A stretch of DNA of 64,000 nucleotides from the NCBI RefSeq assembly GCF_947242115.1, contig NC_074713.1, positions 27,743,749-27,807,748 on the forward strand. The letters are read 5' to 3'. The stretch is from Biomphalaria glabrata. Lineage: Eukaryota > Mollusca > Gastropoda > Planorbidae. The translations under genes and the position numbers were made by a program. The notes below the pieces were generated by a model. It was not told where the DNA came from, did not search any database, and was given only the letters and a program-made list of their open reading frames with translations. This document shows, in pieces, positions 58,079 through 64,000 of the stretch (positions are counted from its first letter, which is position 1; every line of letters starts with the position of its first letter).

Positions 58079-58766
58079 CAGGGCCGGCCTTAGTCCACTG
58101 AAACATATACGACCCGAGTGGGCCCCGCACTTTCATAGAACCCGCGCTAATTCTAGGTGTATAAATTATTAAATTAAACCATTTTATAACTTATAACAGA
58201 TTTCCCTCGGCCTTCTGTCAATTTACCAGGAACTCCAGGAAATCTCATGAAATTGCAAAATATACGAAAAAGTCCAGGAAATATCCGGAAATTATTAAAA
58301 TCTTTTAAAAAAACTAATACAAATCTCCTGAAATATATAGACAAAAATTGTCATTTTGGGGTGTCATTCAATATGAAAAATTCCAATCCTATGCGCGATA
58401 AAAAAACAAAACGGCATTATGCAAATCCCGTAATTGTGGAGTCTAGGCTAGTGAAAAAAGCTTCTCGCGCCTCAAACTAATGAGGTCAACAATTCTTGTA
58501 GATAGATTGAAACATTTGGTAATTCTTGTTATTGAGCGTGATCTATGTAGGAAATAGAATTTTTATGATATACTGTATGAATTCGCTTTTTTACACGCAA
58601 GGCTCGTAAAAGTAATTCTGTACGTAGTAAAGAATGAATAAAATGCAAAGACGAATTTATTTTCTAATACAAACTCTTACTTTTCACTTGTTATCCGTAT
58701 CCCTACCCAAACTGGGTCCCGTGAAATCCGTTTCGCATAGGGCCCACAATGGTTAAGTCGGCCCTG
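58079..58766 (+). mobile_element. hAT-like non-autonomous element (688 bp)
   Basis: The ends are CAGGGCCGGCCTTAGTCCA and, in reverse complement, CAGGGCCGACTTAACCATTG. The 8-bp flanks TTATTTTG and CTATTTAG agree at 6 of 8 sites. A truncated copy in reverse orientation lies at 15483-16045. An extra copy of the right end with its flank is at 58826-58873 (CACAATGGTTATGTC, CAGCCCTGCTATTTAGTGA). No transposase was recognised. Confidence 0.82.
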
Positions 58767-59099
58767 CTATTTAGTGACAGGTGAATACAGAGTAGATTTC
58801 TTGTTCTCTTTCCATGACTTCTTGGTCACAATGGTTATGTCCAGCCCTGCTATTTAGTGATGGGTGAATACTACTTGTTCCCCCCCCCCCCCTCTTTTTT
58901 TTTTGTTCGCCTCTAAAATTACGTCCGTCCGTCCAACTTGCAGAAATAAAAGAGTGACCCCCTCCCCTTTTTTTAGGGAATCTTCTTTTACAACTTTTAG
59001 ACAAGATGTTTATCTTAACAAAAGAGCTCTCCCTATTTTCTAAGTACTAAAATGTATCCAAAATAGAAGAGTGAAGAATAAATGTTTCCGGTGTAAGAG

Positions 59100-62000
59100 A
59101 TGGCCGATTTACCTGGGAAGTATCAAAAACTTGCTGGTGAATATGCTAAAGTAAGAAACAAGTAGAGCTCAAGCTATTTTCGTTATAATTCCAGTTTGCA
59201 TCACTTTCCAAAGATTATATTGTCTAAACAATATTATTGTTTTGTTGCAGCTATTTGATTATAGGTCGAATATCATTGTCATTGTGCATTGATTTGTTGA
59301 CATAAATTTTATTGGACATTCACTCAGTAAATCACTGATTGGCGGTGATTCACGCCCCTTAGTTTGGCTTTTTTATCTAGAATCTAAACCTAGTTATTAT
59401 ATTTTAGATCTGTGTAAAAATCTATATTTTATATCTGGTCTATATAATAATAGATTAATAAACCTACTAGATTTAGATTAATAGATCCTAGACTACTCTA
59501 GACTAGACTAAATCTAGATTACTTATAATATAATAATTTATTAGAATCTAGAGATCTAGTAAATATTAGACTTTAGACTTTCTTATAAATATTTAATATA
59601 AAGTCTTATTTAAATTTCTAGAGATATTACTAGACTCTAATTACTAATATTATTATTAGATTAGAATTGATTAGATTCTAGACTGACTTAACTGACTAGA
59701 CCTAGACTAGAATTCCTCTGTACTGTCTGTACATGATTTTTAGATCTGGTGGCCAGTGGTTAAGTCTAGCAGATATTACAAAACAAATAGATCTAATATT
59801 TAAGTTCTAATTGAATAACAGTCACACTTTACCTTTAGAAACACTTTTAATCATTCTGAGACAACACATTCTAAAGTTGTGAAGTTTCTACAGTATACAG
59901 CTTTATAATACATGCCAACATGCAACACCAGTCCAATTTCTGTGATGTCAGCAATGAATCTCTGACACTTATCTCACACTGACCAAGCCTAACTTGGCTC
60001 CATCAATAATAACAAAAGACAAATGCCCTTGTATTTGCTACTCTTAAAAATGGTAGCAATGAAGTGACTCTAAATGTCTATTCATTGAAACAATACTAAT
60101 GATACCAACTTACCCAAAACAGATGTTAACATTAATCAGCTTAACATGTGTGCACTTCTTACTAAGAGGTAGCACTAACTTTTGTTTAGTTTTTTATTAG
60201 TTTACTTTACAAAATTACCTCTCCAAATTTGGTTTAAAATTTTGTTAGATCATCTTGCTTTTAGATTTATTAAGGCCTTCTTTGGTTGACCAAGCCTAAC
60301 TTGGCTCCATCAATAATAACAAAAGACAATCACAGTTTAGTTTTGTTCACATGAGCTACACTTCCATTAAAAGCAAATAAATAGATCATGTATAATCATC
60401 ATGAGATCAAGCATGATTTTTTTACAAAGAATTTTTCAACTTTTCAAATTCTAGAACATTTCATGATAGAAATTTTATTTAACTTTGTATGGTTGGAAGA
60501 TGTTTAGAAATGATTATTACAGTTTTACAATCTGTTAAATTTAGCAAGACACATACCAGTTAATATGAATAAACCAGCAATAAAATATTGATTACACTGT
60601 TACTTGAACTTACCCAGTTGAAAGCTCAGATTCCAGTCCTGAAAAAGGCATATCTGGATGAGCAAGGGGAAGTAAATCAACTGAAGGAATTGTTGAAAGA
60701 AAGAGACCAGACAGTTAGAAAATATGAGCAAGAGGTTGACAGCTTAACTTTTCGAAACCAGCAATTGTCCAAGCGAGTCATTGTCCTGCAAGAGGAAGCT
60801 AGTGAGACCAATGGTAGTAAAAAAAAATCTAAGGTAAGAAAACAAAGTGAAAACAGATTTCATTTGACTTCATCATAAGAGATTTCTTATATAAATTTCA
60901 AATATATATCATAAAGTGTTGTTGTTTTTAAAAAGTGAACATTTTGTTAGTGGGAATGAAACTTATTATAGTAGGGAATTAATAGTTTATTTCCAGTTGT
61001 TTTAAACAATACATCGGCAACTGAAAATGTTTATGGGCACTGAACTTTTATATTATTAAAATAGTGCATTATAATTCAGTTTTAATTTTAGCTAGTGGCT
61101 GTAGATACAACAGTTTAAACAATATTGCTTGACTAATAAATTATACCTTTTAAAGTGGTTTGTCATTGCTGCTAGCAGGTATTCCTGCTTAGTTGGTTGT
61201 TATATGCTGCTATAGGAAAGAGCATGTTACTGTTGCATTTAAGTTATTGTTGGGGTGTTGATGTAGCATTTTGTTAGGTTTGGTACGTTTAGTGTGATTA
61301 GGTTCAGTAGAGTTTAGAAGGCGTATTGAGGTTGGGGTTAGCATATAAATATACTTATTACTGATTTATTTTTGTTTGTTTAAATATATTTTAATAAAGT
61401 AAATGTTTTTTGTTGTATAAATTTAGAAGGTTTCTTTGCTTTTATTAACTAGATTAGATTAGTTAGGTGTAGTCTGGTTGCTTAGGTGACTCTAGCCCCT
61501 TGGTCTCAGACTGAGGTGCACAGATCAAACCCACCTAGTAGCATTACCATCTGGCTACTGGATTAACTTCTAGTTAGCCTGTGCTGGGCCTGACCTAGGC
61601 CCGCCGGCTAACAGAAAACTGGTGAAAGTGGGCAGGGCTCTTTATCAAATTAAGAAATCTATTATATTAGTCACATGATATGGATTACACAAAGTATTAC
61701 ACAGCAATACAAAATTTACCCCAAAACATCTAGTCTAGTATGTGCAGTTGTTTTGTATTATGTATTCCTAAATATTGCTAGTAGATATATTGTGTTTGTT
61801 TCATCTAGTTCAAGTTTAAGTTAACATTTCCGGCATATCATTTTCTTGAACCTTGCATCACATTAAAAGTGTGAATAGACTCATCAGTTTCATTGTGAAA
61901 TTCCCATTGAGGCAACAGTTTGATTTTTTATTAATTTCTTTTATAGCAATCCAGTAATTCAGTTAGCTATTGTTATGTTCAAGGTTTAAAAAAAAAAAAT

Positions 62001-63791
62001 TGTTTCCATAGATTGTTTTGATTTTTTTTTCAGATTAACCTTTCCTGCAATAGTGCTGGTGTTCCAAAAAATTATTACTAACTATCAGTAATTTTCATTC
62101 ATTCAATTTTCATTCATTTATTTTCTTTCATCCCCCACTTATGTATGAATATAGTTATATGTTTTATTTGGTGTATGTGGCAGAATAAGGGTGAGCCAAC
62201 TACCCCAGAAAGATCTGGAGCACACAATGGGGCAATCAATGTCTTCAATGAAGAGCTGCACAACAAAATTGAGGAAAATGCACTTCTCCATAAGCAGCTG
62301 CAGGAGTTGTCTGCCCAGTTTGATGCACATGTTCGAGACTTACAGGTAAGGGAACACTGTTTAAAGTCTTAGGAATCTTAATATGAAATGGACTCTTAGT
62401 TTGCTGACCAAATATAGATTTTATTTGGGATAATTTATACTATCTACTATAAAATTATTTGAGGCCTTTTAGATAATGGCTGCTTTAATAGTTTGTGATT
62501 GAACACTTTTAGTTCTGCACTATGACTGCAGTTTTAATAGTTAAAACATTCATATTGAACACATTTCTGTAGGATCAACTGAAGGAAGCAGAAAACTTCA
62601 AAGGTCACCATGAAGAAGTTCTGGGAAGTGCCCAGAGAAGATCTAAAGAAGTTATTGACAGGCTACAAGAAGAAAAAGCTATGCTAGAAGTATGAGTTTG
62701 GTTTTAAGTCTCACAGAGTCTATATAACTTTATACCTCTAATAATTAATATATTTACTTTGATCAAACCAAATGGTTTTCAGAAAATTTTTTTTTAGTAT
62801 TCTTTGTCAACAAAATATATTTACAAACATGTATTCTGTCAATTGCTAGGTCAAAATTCAAGCATTGGAAACTGACTTAAAAGACTTCAGAGGGAGATCT
62901 GATGCAGCGTAAGTTTAAAACCTATTATCTTTTTTTTTTTTTTTTTAACCAATCTACTGTTTTCATAGAAGTTATATGAAATATAATTGTAAACATTTTT
63001 TTTTTAATAATATAGTTTTTCTTTTAGTAAACAAATCATGTAGTTGCTTAAAAATTAATTTGCTCAAGTGTGAATAAAATTTGTCTATCCCTCTTTTAGA
63101 GAACAGAAATTAGTTACAGTAGAAAAATGCCTTCAGAGTCGCCTTCAAGAGGCCAGAAAAATCATTGAGGAAAAGCTACCATTTATAGATACAAGTTAGT
63201 TCTGTTAGCTTTTACTTTAATTGACACAAATTTTAAGCTTTAAATGGTGTTACATGTAATGTGGCTTAAAAAAATCATATTTACAACTTCTATTTTGTTC
63301 AATCCAATTAGATCCCCCCCCCCCCCCCCCGCCCCAAAAGTTACATTTTTAATTTTAAAATTACATATTTAATTTGTAGGCTATATAAAGCCGTATTTTA
63401 ATCATTCGCACTAGTTTTATGCAGCTATGCATCTTAAAGTAAATATTTTCATTGCTTAAGAATTTAATTAAATACTAGATCTATAAATATTTTTAACTTT
63501 TTTCTATAAAGAAAAGTTACATATCCAATTATATAATCTGTTTCTATTTCAAACATGCATTGTCGATATTCCTTGATGTTCTTTTTAGAACTTAGAGATA
63601 TCAATGGTCTTAATGTCCCAACCCATGACAGAAGACACCAACTCCGTGCCAAAGAGTTAATTACACAGGGAGCTAACCTGGTGGGTGAGCTGACCATGGG
63701 GTTGTCTAACTTTTTTACCTACAGTGAGCAGAGATCCAAGATCTATCCAGCAGACGGCGTCACAGAACCACTCAGTCCACTGAATACAAAG
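59100..63791 (+). CDS. PPP1R21: PPP1R21 (KLRAQ motif protein), N-terminal exons, partial
   Basis: Seven exons in phase: 59100-59150, 60618-60833, 62184-62345, 62573-62689, 62850-62908, 63100-63194 and 63589-63791, giving 301 residues; the gene continues beyond the window. It starts MADLPGKYQKLAGEYAK and runs into LKAQIPVLKKAYLDEQGEVN (human EYSKLRAQNQVLKK). Then come a long coiled coil (DQTVRKYEQEVDSLTFRNQQ, LSKRVIVLQEE), FNEELHNKIEENALLHKQLQ and a conserved segment GLNVPTHDRRHQLRAKEL ... FFTYSEQRSKIYPADGV ... PLSPLNTK. PPP1R21 is a regulatory partner of protein phosphatase 1 and part of an endosomal FERRY-type complex that links mRNAs to early endosomes. The start gives the conserved N terminus directly. 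No breaks seen. Confidence 0.95.
59151..60617 (+). other. PPP1R21 intron 1: TAGATCTA tract and a duplicated 43-bp block
   Basis: 59380-59760 is dense in TAGATCTAG/ACTAGAC words. A 43-bp block starting GACCAAGCCTAACTTGGCTC occurs at 59981-60023 and 60288-60330, identical over its length and 307 bp apart. It contains the near-palindrome CCAAGCCTAACTTGG. No exon is supported. Confidence 0.75.
61440..61615 (+). repeat. Dispersed repeat (partner of 18165-18255), PPP1R21 intron 2
   Basis: CTGGTTGCTTAGGTGACTCT, AGCCCCTTGGTCTCAGACTG and AGGTGCACAGATC match the reverse complement of 18165-18255. It is followed by a GC-rich stretch with CTGACCTAGGCCCGCCGGC unlike the rest of the intron. Family unknown. 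Confidence 0.75.
63313..63330 (+). repeat. C18 homopolymer in PPP1R21 intron 6
   Basis: An uninterrupted run of C. Similar G or C runs of 9-14 occur at 6095, 16685, 27918, 57188 and 58879, several of them inside or beside hAT-like MITEs. Confidence 0.9.
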
Positions 63792-64000
63792 GTAAATTAT
63801 TTTCTTAAGAAAAGACATTTTTAAAAAAAGGTGTTTGAGGATCATTTTGGATTTTAAATTTTTTAAATCTCAACTCAATCTTTTCCATATAAATAGTTTG
63901 TGAAAGTTTTTACTCTTTCACTCTTCAATTTCATTTAAGTCTTGAGATTTTAAATTATGCCATGTTTAGTTTTACTGACAATGATCCATTTCATCAACTT

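Noticed and set aside
58247-58480. 77-aa basic frame inside the 58-kb MITE
   Set aside because: The other copy at 15.5 kb does not keep the frame open and no family resemblance is seen, so it is considered chance.

Overview
This window reads as animal nuclear DNA, most likely from a gastropod mollusc and probably a freshwater pulmonate snail. The base composition is AT-rich, with many TAGATCTA-type tracts. Genes are split into short exons with GT-AG introns, and the DNA between and within genes is crowded with tRNA-derived SINEs, 3' ends of several LINE families, hAT-like elements and solo LTRs. The animal assignment is secure from the protein families; the snail assignment is inference from repeat style.

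Five conserved host genes can be rebuilt exon by exon with consistent splice phases. They are the 3' end of golgin-84 (GOLGA5, + strand, 261-2326), complete alpha-SNAP (NAPA, - strand, 6265-12808, 9 coding exons, 293 aa), complete tRNA guanine-37 N1-methyltransferase (TRMT5, + strand, 25877-32383, 7 exons, 513 aa), complete selenoprotein N (SELENON, + strand, 39971-52053, 10 exons, 543 aa) and the first seven coding exons of PPP1R21 (+ strand, from 59100 past the window end). GOLGA5 and NAPA converge tail to tail. NAPA and TRMT5 diverge and are separated by about 13 kb of nested transposons. TRMT5, SELENON and PPP1R21 lie head to tail.

The most informative locus is SELENON. It has an in-frame UGA at 49339-49341 in the Ser-Cys-Sec-Gly redox motif. 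An 11-bp stem-loop starts 10 bases after that UGA, where the selenocysteine redefinition element of vertebrate SELENON sits. A convincing type-II SECIS lies 2.5 kb downstream in the 3' UTR (54516-54620). The same gene has a probable GC-AG intron and a 247-bp tandem duplication that copied part of one exon.

Region by region: 1-4.3 kb GOLGA5; 4.8-12.9 kb NAPA with SINE and MITE insertions in introns; 13-25.3 kb a transposon nest (solo LTRs, a young broken Ty3/Gypsy-type element inside one hAT-like element that itself sits inside another, LINE tails); 25.9-32.7 kb TRMT5; 32.9-39.8 kb LINE fragments and duplicated repeats; 40-55.1 kb SELENON, whose 4.4-kb intron 7 holds a 33-bp minisatellite split by two transposons; 55.7-57.2 kb a 27-copy minisatellite of 53 bp; 57.5-58.9 kb LINE, SINE and hAT copies; 59.1 kb to the end PPP1R21. 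The genes share no single pathway, although GOLGA5 and NAPA act in membrane traffic and PPP1R21 is linked to endosomes.
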